Assembly: GCF_014235875.1 (NCBI RefSeq)
Contig: NZ_JACJUK010000004.1
Location: 186,001 to 250,000, forward strand
Source: Croceivirga lutea
GTDB taxonomy: Bacteria > Bacteroidota > Bacteroidia > Flavobacteriales > Flavobacteriaceae
Reading direction: 5' to 3'
Length of the DNA stretch: 64,000 bases
The translations under genes and the position numbers were made by a program. Below the pieces are notes generated by a model, which saw nothing but the letters and a program-made list of their open reading frames with translations, was not told where the DNA came from and made no database searches. Shown piece after piece: positions 8,801-16,535 of the stretch; positions within the stretch are counted from its first letter, which is position 1; every line of letters begins with the position of its first letter.

Positions 8801-11396
8801 ATGTTTGATTACCATCTTGAGTTACTGTTAAACAGATAACCTGTGCAGTATAAGAAATCTCACCAGAAGGATTGGTAATTGTAGTAATTTCTCCATTAAG
8901 ATTTAATCGAACAACTCCTGTAGCATTTGAGAAACCAACAGTTACACAAATTTGAGAACCAATAGTTAAATTTGAAACACTTAAATTTAAATTATCAGTT
9001 CCCGCAATATTATTGGTGAATAATCCATCGGGGGCACCGTCAGCATTAATAGCGTTTCCAATACCGGCACTTGATACAAAAGTTCCTGCTCCAAATCTAA
9101 ATTCACCGTTACAATAGGGGTCTGTTGTTGGGTCACCATCATTAAGTTCATCAATATTGGATAAACCATCACCATCACAATCTGCTACTTGCCAAACAGG
9201 GTTTGTGGCGTCATAACCAGTGTAACCTACTTCTTGTGAAGGCAAACAGGGATCATTAGGAGCACTGTCTAAACTATTATCAATTCCGTCACCATCATCA
9301 TCAACATCTTCTACCGAAAATGTAACTATTGCGGTGGCACAAATAGCTGAACCACTAGCCGAGTTACACACCTCGTATTCAATTGTAACAGTGGCATTAG
9401 CTTCTGAACCTAGTGGCGTATAGCTTAGTTCACCTGTGGTTGAGTTAAAAGCTATAGTTCCTTGGGCAGTTCCATTGCCCGTATTAGTTATACTTGTGGT
9501 ACCTAAATTGTTGATATCGTTATTAGGCAGGTAATTATCATTATCTAATATACTAATGGTTGTAGTTATCGCAACCGTTGCATTACCAGAATCTGATGTT
9601 GCAATTGGTTGCAATGGGTTAGCATCTAGATTATCTGGATTTCCATCGCCATCTGTGTCTTGGGTATACGGGTCTGTACCATTCGCAAATTCAACACCAT
9701 TTAGAATAGTGTCTGAATCACAATCAGCATTTTGCCAAATGCCATTAGTTGAATCAAAGCCGGTATAGCCAGCATTTTGTAAAGGGTCACAAGGGTTATT
9801 TAAATCTGATGAAGATGCAAACTCAAGTTCGTTTGAAATACCATCACCGTCAATATCTGCAGTACAGGTTATTGATTTTTGCGCGTTGTTTTTAGAAGAA
9901 ACATCATTTTGGGTTATACCTCCAGGCACACCGTTACCGTTTACAGTGGCGTTAAGTTGCCCAATAGAATTAATATCGGCATAGGAAATATTTGCATCCC
10001 CTTCTAACGCATCAAAACAGCCATCACCATCAGCATCTGTGTCCACATCATCTGTTAATCCATCGCCATCAGTATCAATTTTGGAGGCCCAAAGTATAGT
10101 TTTTGCTAGTAAATTGGCACCTGCAGAATTAAAAGTGTCAAAGTGCGGAACAATTGCTCTTCTGCCAGGTGAGGGCGTATTATTTTCTAACAAGTCACCA
10201 GTATCCCAAATGGCGAAAGAAACATTGTTGTTAGGATGTAATCCCAAAACCGTTCCTGAGTTTAAATTTTCAACGTTTACCCTAGCATCACCTATATTGA
10301 GATTGCCTAAGGCTAAATTTTGGGTAATAGGATGGGTATTGTTGACAATATTTACAAAAGAAGTGATGTCATTTCTTCCGTTTCCTGGTGCAGAACCAAT
10401 AAACTCATCATATAGCTGAGCTTCAGAAGTTACTAACCCTCTTGGGGTATTTGCAATACCAGTAAAACTAGCATTTACGTTACCAGACAATGCATCTTCA
10501 TGTACAAATATGACGTCAAAGTTGTTTACATTAGCATTAGCACTATTAGTGTCTGTTGTTGGGGTAACAGTAAAACCAAAATCTTCTAGCAGCCCTATAG
10601 TTTCTGCTTCATCAGCTTGTAGCGCATTATCTGTAATCCAAAGTAATGTTCTGCCATTTATTGCTTCTTCAGCATTGGAAAGACCATCATTATCATTATC
10701 TAAATCAATATCATTAACAATACCGTCACCGTCAAAATCAGTATTGGGGTTGCCAGCAATTAGTTGAATAGCGTCTTCAGCTACAGAAATTTGAACCGAT
10801 TCATAAGTTGATACAAAGCCTGAGGCATTGGTTCCTGCAGAAATAGTAAAAGTCTCCGATGTTGCAGAGGCTATGAAAGTAATTACCGTTGGACTCCATG
10901 AGTTTTGCGTTATTCCAGTAACTGTTTCAAAAGGGTTAGTACCAATTTGGTATGAAAATGAATCTATAAAAACCGGAGAATAAGGACCGGTTGCTGTTAA
11001 AGAGTAAATGGTTAATTCATACGTTGCGCCTGGCGATAAACCAGAAATTGTGGTTTGTATAATTTCTTCAAAAGATGGATTACCCACATCTCTTAGAGAA
11101 ATCCAATTAGTATGCCCGCTTGGAGGAAGCGGTAGTGGATTGTTATTCCATCCTGTACCACCATTTTGAGTTACGTTCGTTGCTGCAAAAAATCTATCAG
11201 AAATGTCTGGGGTTGCCGAAATAGGTGTCCATCCGGTAGGAGCACAAGCTGAACAATTTGCATCTGCGTTAGTATCTGGTATAGTTTGCGTGTAGCCAAC
11301 CATAGAGTAGAGCAGCAAAAGGATTAATAAGGTAAACCCATAACTTTTTTTGAACACGTTAAACGTTGTTCTTTTTACAGCGAAATGTAGGTTCAT
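5859..11396 (-). CDS. Giant T9SS type-B sorted adhesin-like protein with TSP3 calcium repeats
   Basis: The 1845-residue protein has a signal peptide (to about residue 36), an N-terminal beta-rich region, and a thrombospondin type-3 motif (about 217-247). Next comes a globular segment beginning LLWITDNAL (about 248-440), more DxDxDG motifs, and an Ig-like segment (about 592-702). A further beta domain (about 762-905) is followed by eleven tandem 68-residue units (about 908-1656) and a gliding-type C-terminal domain containing VQIFNRWGVKVFEANGYD and ending DGYLYINR (about 1760-1845). The last is the TIGR04131/CHU_C-type signal used by SprB-like proteins for type IX export. Each unit has DCDGDG and DTDGDG calcium loops and two cysteines. 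Inferred role: cell-surface adhesin or matrix protein, stiffened by calcium. Confidence 0.9.
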   Translation of the reverse strand: MNLHFAVKRTTFNVFKKSYGFTLLILLLLYSMVGYTQTIPDTNADANCSACAPTGWTPISATPDISDRFFAATNVTQNGGTGWNNNPLPLPPSGHTNWISLRDVGNPSFEEIIQTTISGLSPGATYELTIYSLTATGPYSPVFIDSFSYQIGTNPFETVTGITQNSWSPTVITFIASATSETFTISAGTNASGFVSTYESVQISVAEDAIQLIAGNPNTDFDGDGIVNDIDLDNDNDGLSNAEEAINGRTLLWITDNALQADEAETIGLLEDFGFTVTPTTDTNSANANVNNFDVIFVHEDALSGNVNASFTGIANTPRGLVTSEAQLYDEFIGSAPGNGRNDITSFVNIVNNTHPITQNLALGNLNIGDARVNVENLNSGTVLGLHPNNNVSFAIWDTGDLLENNTPSPGRRAIVPHFDTFNSAGANLLAKTILWASKIDTDGDGLTDDVDTDADGDGCFDALEGDANISYADINSIGQLNATVNGNGVPGGITQNDVSSKNNAQKSITCTADIDGDGISNELEFASSSDLNNPCDPLQNAGYTGFDSTNGIWQNADCDSDTILNGVEFANGTDPYTQDTDGDGNPDNLDANPLQPIATSDSGNATVAITTTISILDNDNYLPNNDINNLGTTSITNTGNGTAQGTIAFNSTTGELSYTPLGSEANATVTIEYEVCNSASGSAICATAIVTFSVEDVDDDGDGIDNSLDSAPNDPCLPSQEVGYTGYDATNPVWQVADCDGDGLSNIDELNDGDPTTDPYCNGEFRFGAGTFVSSAGIGNAINADGAPDGLFTNNIAGTDNLNLSVSNLTIGSQICVTVGFSNATGVVRLNLNGEITTITNPSGEISYTAQVICLTVTQDGNQTLSISDAGLGNIRVDGSEYFECFIDLTTDDDGDGVVNVDDTAPNDPCLPAQNEDYTDFDGSNTIWRNADCDGDGVLNGTEFDNGTNPYAVSGDTDGDGINDDNEIAAGTNQNNACDPLQNPGYTGFDALNPIWRGGDCDGDGILNGNEADNNTDPYAVSGDTDGDGILDDNEVANGTDPNNACSPTQNSNYTGFDSANTIWRAADCDGDGVLNGTEFDNGTNPYAVSGDTDGDGINDDNEIAAGSNQNNACDPQQNPGYTGFDSSNTIWQNADCDGDGVLNGEEFVNGSDPYNASSDTDGDGINDALELANGTDENNPCDPIQNANYTGFDSANTIWRAADCDGDGVANGDEFDNGTNPYQPSVDTDGDGISDDLEIFNGTDRINPCDPAQPENYVGYNGNNSIWRAADCDGDGIQNGTEFDNGTNPYSESIDTDGDGIADETEILNGSDSNNPCDPIQNAAYTGFIGNNVIWRAADCDGDGVLNGNEFDNGTNPYQISNDTDGDGIDDDNEINNNSNPNDSCSPIQNPGYTAFDSSNPIWRNSDCDSDGVLNATEITNGTDPYSSVDTDGDGIADDAEINNGTDKNDPCNPIQEAGYTNFDGTNEIWRAADCDGDGVLNGEEFDGGTDPYNNPGDTDGDGILDDREIVDGFDFTNPCDPEQKATYADFDSTNSIWAGADCDGDGFLNGDEVSQGTNPYAFTEDTDGDGIFDENEFSQGTDFNNPCDPAQQIGYTGFDAENNVWIAADCDGDGTLNGQELIDGTDPYDPLNGQVPDVDTDGDGINDPQEIIDGTDPNDSCDSIGGTPTAEDDCDNDGLTNAEEFTGIDDEATIANPNGIITDPLNPDSDGDGISDGQESIDGTNPNDACDSIGGTPPADIDCSFVSITTDLVAPENNNGIFQLENIENFPDNTVQIFNRWGVKVFEANGYDNQNIFFNGISNGRATLQKDEALPVGVYFYIITYNRNGKSETIDGYLYINR
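6431..8674 (-). repeat. Tandem array of eleven ~204-bp coding repeats (TSP3-like units)
   Basis: Within the adhesin gene, eleven units of 68 codons follow each other; one unit is one residue shorter and the last carries a six-residue insertion. The unit consensus is N-x-PCDP-x-QN-x2-YTGFDS-x-N-x-IWRAADCDGDGV, then NG-x-EFDNGTNPY and DTDGDGI-x-DD-x-EI-x-NGTD. Two earlier, diverged units lie at about 9.2 and 9.8 kb. Some DNA blocks are almost identical at an offset of 408 bp, which is two units (for example 8030-8190 against 8438-8598, and 7786-7830 against 8194-8238). The total length of 2244 bases equals 11 x 204. Confidence 0.9.
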
Positions 11397-11594
11397 TGCT
11401 TTAGTGTTGTTTGATGGGGTGGTTAATGGTGTGTTTTAAGTTTGTTTTTACGATTTCAAAATTAAACGCTTTTAACTGAGCTTATTATGTAATTTAGACC
11501 AAAAGCGATGCTTTTCAGATAAAAACACCTAGTCACAGATTTTTTATAAATTTTGAATTGAGAGTTAGCGTGATTTTTTTCGATGAAACGCAGA

Positions 11595-13010
11595 TTATGC
11601 ATGTGTAAGACCCATTTGTTTTCCTTTTGTAAGCATATAATTATAAGCGGCTTCGTAATTGTTAGGAATTTCGCCTTCCAATATAGCTTCTTTAATGGCA
11701 TCTTTTATAAGCCCAATTTCTCTACATGGTTTTAGGTTGAATACCTTCATAATTTCTTCGCCCGAAACCGGTGGTTGAAAATTTCTTATGCGGTCACGTT
11801 CTTCAACCTCAATTATTTTTTCGCGAACTATTTTAAAATTATTCTTATAGCGTTTTTGTTTTTTAGGGTTTTTAGTTGTGATGTCTGCCTCACAAAGAGT
11901 CATTAAATCTTCTATGTGCTCACCAGCGTCAAAAACTAATCTTCTTACAGCAGAATCTGTAACATGGTCTTCAGATAGGATTATAGGTCTAGAGCTCATC
12001 AACACCATTTTTTGAACAAATTTCATTTTTTCATTCAATGGCATTTTCAGTCTTTTAAAAATTTTATAAACCATTTTACTACCTACAAATTCATGTGCGT
12101 GAAATGTCCAACCAATTTTTTTATCGAATCTTTTTGTTGGCGCTTTTCCAATATCATGCAATAAAGCGGCCCACCTCAACCACAAATTGTTGGTGGTTTT
12201 GGCAATATTATCAACTACTTCTAAAGTATGCCAAAAGTTATCTTTATGTCTTTGACCTTCAACTTCTTCAATACCTTTTAAAGCAATGAGCTCTGGCAAA
12301 ATAAGTTTTAACAGACCCGTATTGTAGAGTAGTTTAAAACCCTTTGAAGGTTGAGAACTCAAAAGTATTTTGTGAATTTCGTCAACAACCCGTTCGTTAG
12401 AAATAATTTTTAATCTATTTGCATGGCTAGTGATAGCCTGTAATGATGCTGTTTCAATTGTAAAATCTAATTGTGTTGCAAAACGGATTGCTCTTAACAT
12501 TCGTAATGGGTCATCAGAATAAGTAATACCTGGCTCTAAAGGTGTTCTTATGGTTTTATCCTTTAAGTCTGTGATACCATTAAACGGGTCAATTAACTCA
12601 CCAAAAGTGTTTTTGTTTAAAGAAATAGCTAACGCATTAATGGTAAAATCACGCCTTTTTTGGTCATCTTCAAGAGAACCATTTTCTACTATTGGTTTTC
12701 TACTATCTCTTTGGTAGCTTTCTTTTCTAGCGCCAACAAATTCAACTTCTAGGCTATGGTGCTTAAGCATTGCTGTTCCAAAATTTTTAAAAACCTTGAC
12801 CTCTGAGGAATCAATTAATTGCGCTGCAACAGCTTTGGCCAATTTAATTCCGCTACCTACGGCTACAATATCTATGTCTTTAGCATTACCTCTTTGCAAT
12901 AAATAGTCACGTACGTAACCACCAATTACATAACATGGCATTTGCAGTTCATCTGCGACTTCACCAATAGTAGTAAATATGCTGTTCTGTAAAGCTTTAG
13001 AATGACTCAT
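11595..13010 (-). CDS. cca: CCA tRNA nucleotidyltransferase with HD domain
   Basis: The 471-residue enzyme carries the class II nucleotidyltransferase signature: GGYVRDYLL near residue 30, catalytic DIDIVAV near 45, and RRDFTINAL near 118. A poly(A)-polymerase-like RNA-binding region follows, then an HD phosphohydrolase domain (ALLHDIGKAPTKR, near residue 285). It would add or repair the 3' CCA of tRNAs, and the HD domain may remove 2',3'-cyclic phosphates. It is the last gene of the minus-strand run that starts with the glycosyltransferases, 38 bases after the TsaC-like gene. The start ATG at 13008-13010 agrees with the length of Bacteroidota homologs. Confidence 0.93.
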   Translation of the reverse strand: MSHSKALQNSIFTTIGEVADELQMPCYVIGGYVRDYLLQRGNAKDIDIVAVGSGIKLAKAVAAQLIDSSEVKVFKNFGTAMLKHHSLEVEFVGARKESYQRDSRKPIVENGSLEDDQKRRDFTINALAISLNKNTFGELIDPFNGITDLKDKTIRTPLEPGITYSDDPLRMLRAIRFATQLDFTIETASLQAITSHANRLKIISNERVVDEIHKILLSSQPSKGFKLLYNTGLLKLILPELIALKGIEEVEGQRHKDNFWHTLEVVDNIAKTTNNLWLRWAALLHDIGKAPTKRFDKKIGWTFHAHEFVGSKMVYKIFKRLKMPLNEKMKFVQKMVLMSSRPIILSEDHVTDSAVRRLVFDAGEHIEDLMTLCEADITTKNPKKQKRYKNNFKIVREKIIEVEERDRIRNFQPPVSGEEIMKVFNLKPCREIGLIKDAIKEAILEGEIPNNYEAAYNYMLTKGKQMGLTHA

Positions 13011-13048
13011 TATTAATTTTATGCCAAATACAACTGCTTTGGTTTTTG

Positions 13049-13609
13049 TTATTCACGAATGACTTTAACCACACCATTAGTGCTCAATTTAATAATTGAC
13101 GTTAGCGTTGAATTTTGTTTTTGCATTGGCAAATTTACCACATAGTCTACGCCTTTTAAAATTGCGGGTGTAATGTCTTCAAAAGATTTAGGTATGTTAG
13201 TTTTAATGGCATTTGCCGAGCTGTAAACAATGGGTTTACGAAATTTATTGATTAGATATTGACAAAATTTGTCATTTGTAACTCTTAAAGCAAGTGCGTT
13301 TTGTGTTCCAATTACATTAGGGGCTACACCAATTGGTTTGTCTAGGACAATAGTCGTTGGTTTGGTGGCAAAATCTAAGATGTCGTAAGCAACTTCTGGT
13401 ACTAGAGCTACGAAACGCTCTAACATAGCTTGATTGGCAACAAGACATGTTAGTAGCTCAGAATTACTACTTTGTTTTAAATTATACAGTTTTTCAACTG
13501 CTTTTGAGTTTGTTGCATCACAACCAATAACCCAACCGGTTTCTGTTGGTAAAAGAAGTATACCTTCAGCTTTTAGGTGCTCTATAGCATTGTTGATTTC
13601 AGAAGTCAT
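13049..13609 (-). CDS. TsaC/Sua5/YrdC-family protein, divergent at the substrate loop
   Basis: The 186-residue protein has the YrdC fold pattern: LLPTETGWVIGCDATNSKAV near residues 19-38, the SxN-type motif IVYSSANA near 147, and the C-terminal IIKLSTNGVVKVIRE. Canonical members make threonylcarbamoyl-adenylate for the t6A37 modification of ANN-decoding tRNAs. The usual basic K-x-R loop after the first motif reads LKQSSNSELL here, so the arginine is missing, and the PT[DE]T..G segment is altered to PTETGWVIG. It may be a paralog with altered activity rather than the housekeeping enzyme. Its start overlaps the preceding GT4 gene by four bases (ATGA). Confidence 0.8.
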   Translation of the reverse strand: MTSEINNAIEHLKAEGILLLPTETGWVIGCDATNSKAVEKLYNLKQSSNSELLTCLVANQAMLERFVALVPEVAYDILDFATKPTTIVLDKPIGVAPNVIGTQNALALRVTNDKFCQYLINKFRKPIVYSSANAIKTNIPKSFEDITPAILKGVDYVVNLPMQKQNSTLTSIIKLSTNGVVKVIRE

Positions 13610-14700
13610 AAGTTATTGGTTAGAAACAATTTTTCTGTCTTCGTCATCATTTTATCAAAAGAAAATGTAGTAACTATTCTGCTTTTTAAGTTTTCAGGTG
13701 AAAACGTTATAGTTTTTGCGTTAATAGCGTTGATACCTTTTGCCATGGCTTTGGTATCTTCAATGGTAGTTAGAATTCCGTATTCCCCATTATCTAATAA
13801 TTCTTCACTACCAGGCACTTTGGTTGATACTATGGGTTTGCCGTGCCCTAAACATTCTAAAAGTACATTGGCCATACCTTCTTCTCTAGAACAAAGTAAA
13901 AACATATCTATTCTTTGAAAAAAAGCGCCCATATTATTTTGATAACCTAAGAAGTGAATTCTATTTTTTACATCACTATTCTTTGATAAAAGCTCTTCTG
14001 CATCTAAATCTAATCCGCCGCTTCCTACATGTACAATGTGTATGTTAGCTGAAATATTACGAACTATTTCGGGTAGCAAATCGAATCCTTTTCTGTAATT
14101 GAGCCATCCTGCACAACCTACAATAAAAGCATCTTTTGGGACTTCTAAATGAGGTGGTAATTTAAGTGATGCTTCAGGTTTTTTAGGAAGATTTATACCA
14201 TTATAAATTCTGAATAGATTTTGTTCATTAAAAAAGCTTGAAGAGCTTAGTAAGTAGCTTTTAAGCGAATTACTATTTACTAAAACCTTTGCTTTAAAAA
14301 CCTTAAAGACCAACTTATACTTTAGACTGTTACGTATTTTTCTAATATTGCCTAAATACAAAATCTTATGAGGAACTTTAGTAATATAAGCACTTAAACT
14401 CACTAACCACCAATCTTTTTTTAGGGCCGCGAAAACAGTAATTGGCTTATATTTTTTAAATATTTTGATGTAGTTGAGTATCACAAAAATATTGAGGTCT
14501 CCGCCTCTGCTGTTTATTGTTTTTACGGTTACGTTAGGGAGATTTAAAAATTTGTTTTCAAAGGTATTTGTTAACAAAATAACTATTACTTGGTAGCCTT
14601 TCTTGCCAAAATATGCAGCTCTTAGCTGTACATTTTTTTCAATTCCACCCCAGTTTTTGGTAGGGCAAATTAGAATTATGCATTTAGCCCTTTTATCCAT
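13606..14700 (-). CDS. Glycosyltransferase family 4 (GT-B fold)
   Basis: The 364-residue protein has the N-terminal acceptor domain with NWGGIEKNVQLRAAYFGKKG, and a C-terminal Glycos_transf_1 domain with GCAGWLNYRKGFDLL and the E-x7-E motif EGMANVLLE near residue 280. It would transfer a sugar from a nucleotide donor onto a lipid-linked or LPS-core acceptor at the cytoplasmic face. The start overlaps the end of the upstream GT2 gene by eight bases and its end overlaps the TsaC-like gene, so the run is probably one transcript. Specificity cannot be read from sequence. Confidence 0.85.
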   Translation of the reverse strand: MDKRAKCIILICPTKNWGGIEKNVQLRAAYFGKKGYQVIVILLTNTFENKFLNLPNVTVKTINSRGGDLNIFVILNYIKIFKKYKPITVFAALKKDWWLVSLSAYITKVPHKILYLGNIRKIRNSLKYKLVFKVFKAKVLVNSNSLKSYLLSSSSFFNEQNLFRIYNGINLPKKPEASLKLPPHLEVPKDAFIVGCAGWLNYRKGFDLLPEIVRNISANIHIVHVGSGGLDLDAEELLSKNSDVKNRIHFLGYQNNMGAFFQRIDMFLLCSREEGMANVLLECLGHGKPIVSTKVPGSEELLDNGEYGILTTIEDTKAMAKGINAINAKTITFSPENLKSRIVTTFSFDKMMTKTEKLFLTNNL

Positions 14701-15466
14701 TTTGGCGGTTTAAGCGTTTTAATTCTTTATATCTAGCGGCTACTCCAAGCGCATTTAAATAGCTAATTGTCAGTCCTTTTTTTCCATCTAAAAAACCAAG
14801 TCTTAGGATGAAATGATTAAAAAATTTCCAAAATGGCCTAAATAGCGCTAAGAACCAGTTGGCTTGTTTACCTTTTTTATATTCTTCAAGAGCCCTCATT
14901 TTACCATAACTAATCATTTTACTCTTGTAGTCTTCATAATTGCCGTAAGAATAATGAATTAGTTTATTTTTTAAAGTTCCAGAAGAACCATTAACTACTA
15001 GAGTTTCGTGTACAATTTTACTAGTTTCAAAGTGAACAGCGTCTTTTTGAAAAAGGCGGTAATTTTTATCGGTTTGCCAACCGCTAAAATTCAGCGGTTT
15101 ATCTTTAAACATAAATTTACGCACAAAATAATAGGCTTGGTCAGCATCTTCTTTTCTAATAGTTTTTAGAATCTCTTCTTGCAGTTCTTTAGTAATACGT
15201 TCATCGGCATCAATAAATAATACCCACGGATTTTTAGCCATATTCAGCGCAAACTGCTTTTGGTCTGTGTAATTAATAAAAGCTCTTTGAGTAAATAATA
15301 CATTTGAAAAAGATTTAGCAATTTCTGGAGTTGCATCAGTGCTAAAAGAGTCAACCACAATTATCTCATCTGCAAAAGAAATGTTTTCTAAAACTTCTTT
15401 GAGATTATGAGCTTCATTAAAAGTGATTAAAAGCGCCGATATTTTTGTATTTAAATTACGCTCCAT
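14693..15466 (-). CDS. Glycosyltransferase family 2, LPS-core type (WaaE/KdtX-like)
   Basis: The 257-residue protein starts with the GT-A nucleotide-binding pattern ISALLITFNEAHNL, then DEIIVVDSFSTDAT (residues about 32-45) and the metal-binding DADE (about 92-95). The later FSGWQTDKNYRLFQK and the IVHETL segment are typical of the GT2 subgroup that includes beta-1,4-glucosyltransferases of LPS inner core (WaaE/KdtX-like). It is clearly paralogous to the GT2 gene at 18798-19619, with the same motif order and near-identical central motifs. It lies between two GT4 genes with short overlaps on both sides. The acceptor is unknown; LPS or lipooligosaccharide core is the best guess. Confidence 0.85.
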   Translation of the reverse strand: MERNLNTKISALLITFNEAHNLKEVLENISFADEIIVVDSFSTDATPEIAKSFSNVLFTQRAFINYTDQKQFALNMAKNPWVLFIDADERITKELQEEILKTIRKEDADQAYYFVRKFMFKDKPLNFSGWQTDKNYRLFQKDAVHFETSKIVHETLVVNGSSGTLKNKLIHYSYGNYEDYKSKMISYGKMRALEEYKKGKQANWFLALFRPFWKFFNHFILRLGFLDGKKGLTISYLNALGVAARYKELKRLNRQNG

Positions 15467-16535
15467 GTATTAAATAGTCTTCTATTGTTTTTAATTGTTT
15501 GTTGCGTTCAAAATTTTGAAGCACATACGCATAGCCATTTTCTCCCATTTGAAGTAATTGCGCTCTATGGTGGTATAAATACGTAATAGCCTCAACAAAA
15601 GCTTCCACATTATTTGGTGTGGTTAAAATTCCGGTTTTTTGGTTTATAACAACTTCCGGATTACTACTAATGTCAAAGGCCACCACTGGTTTTTTACAAA
15701 GGGCTGCTTCAGCTAATACATACCCAAATCCTTCCCAGTGAGAAGAAAGTAAAAAAACACTTCCTTTAGCAATAAATTCTAAGGGGTTTTCAATAAAACC
15801 TTCTAGTTGAACTACGTTTGTAAGTTGTAGTTGTTGAATCTTATTTTCTAATTCTTCACGCAATCTACCTTCTCCGCCAATTAGCAGTCTAAAGGGTATT
15901 TTTTTAGCTTTTAGTTGATGTGCTACATCCAATAAAAAAGTTTGATTTTTTTGGTATTCTAAGCGCCCAAGATTTATTAAAGTAAAGGTTTCTAAAGCCT
16001 TGTTTTGGTAGGCTTCAATAGTAGGCGGTATTTGAATTCCATTATAGATAACCTTTATTTTTTTAATAGGAAAAAGGGTACTATTATTTTCTAATATTGT
16101 ACGTTTAGTAGCTTCAGAATTAGCCAATATTTCTGTTAATACATTTTGAAATAAATATCTATTTAGGTAGGAATTTTTAATTGGGATAGCACTACCTCTT
16201 CTATATATAATTCTAGTTATGCCCACCTTTTTAGCAGCAACCGAAGCAATTTTTACATCTCTAGAAAGGTTCATTACTAGTTGAGTAATTTCTTTTTCTA
16301 CAAAGAGTTTTTGAAGCAATTTGTGCTTAAAAGGATTTAAAAAGCTAAGATTCGTAAGCTTAATAGTAGAAAACGGAATTTTTGTTTTTCGAAGTTTTTG
16401 ATGCAATACACTATCGTGGTGCGCCACAACAAATACCCTATGACCGTTTTGGTGTAAATATTGGCTAACTTCAAAATGCCATTTTTCACCACCACCCCAA
16501 GCAACAGCTGTATTAAAGAAGCACGTACAACCCAT
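15456..16535 (-). CDS. Glycosyltransferase family 4
   Basis: A 359-residue GT-B enzyme. The N-terminal segment FNTAVAWGGGEKWHFEVSQY forms the acceptor side with a glycine-rich loop. The C-terminal domain has FTLINLGRLEYQKNQTFLL, GGEGRLREELE and the E-x7-E motif EGFGYVLAE. These are diagnostic of Glycos_transf_1 proteins. It overlaps the GT2 gene downstream by 11 bases and shares a TAATG junction (one-base overlap) with the GT4 gene upstream, implying translational coupling. Probably acts in the same glycan pathway as its neighbours; the sugar is unknown. Confidence 0.85.
   Translation of the reverse strand: MGCTCFFNTAVAWGGGEKWHFEVSQYLHQNGHRVFVVAHHDSVLHQKLRKTKIPFSTIKLTNLSFLNPFKHKLLQKLFVEKEITQLVMNLSRDVKIASVAAKKVGITRIIYRRGSAIPIKNSYLNRYLFQNVLTEILANSEATKRTILENNSTLFPIKKIKVIYNGIQIPPTIEAYQNKALETFTLINLGRLEYQKNQTFLLDVAHQLKAKKIPFRLLIGGEGRLREELENKIQQLQLTNVVQLEGFIENPLEFIAKGSVFLLSSHWEGFGYVLAEAALCKKPVVAFDISSNPEVVINQKTGILTTPNNVEAFVEAITYLYHHRAQLLQMGENGYAYVLQNFERNKQLKTIEDYLIHGA

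Noticed and set aside
6112-10767. Several plus-strand open frames opposite the adhesin repeats (for example 6112-6489, 9556-9768, 10039-10419, 10510-10767)
   Set aside because: They are antisense shadows of repetitive, Asp/Gly-rich codons, have no signal or domain, and follow the period of the real gene.
11462-11701. 79-codon frame overlapping the end of cca
   Set aside because: It overlaps the conserved C-terminus of cca in another frame and has no supporting features.
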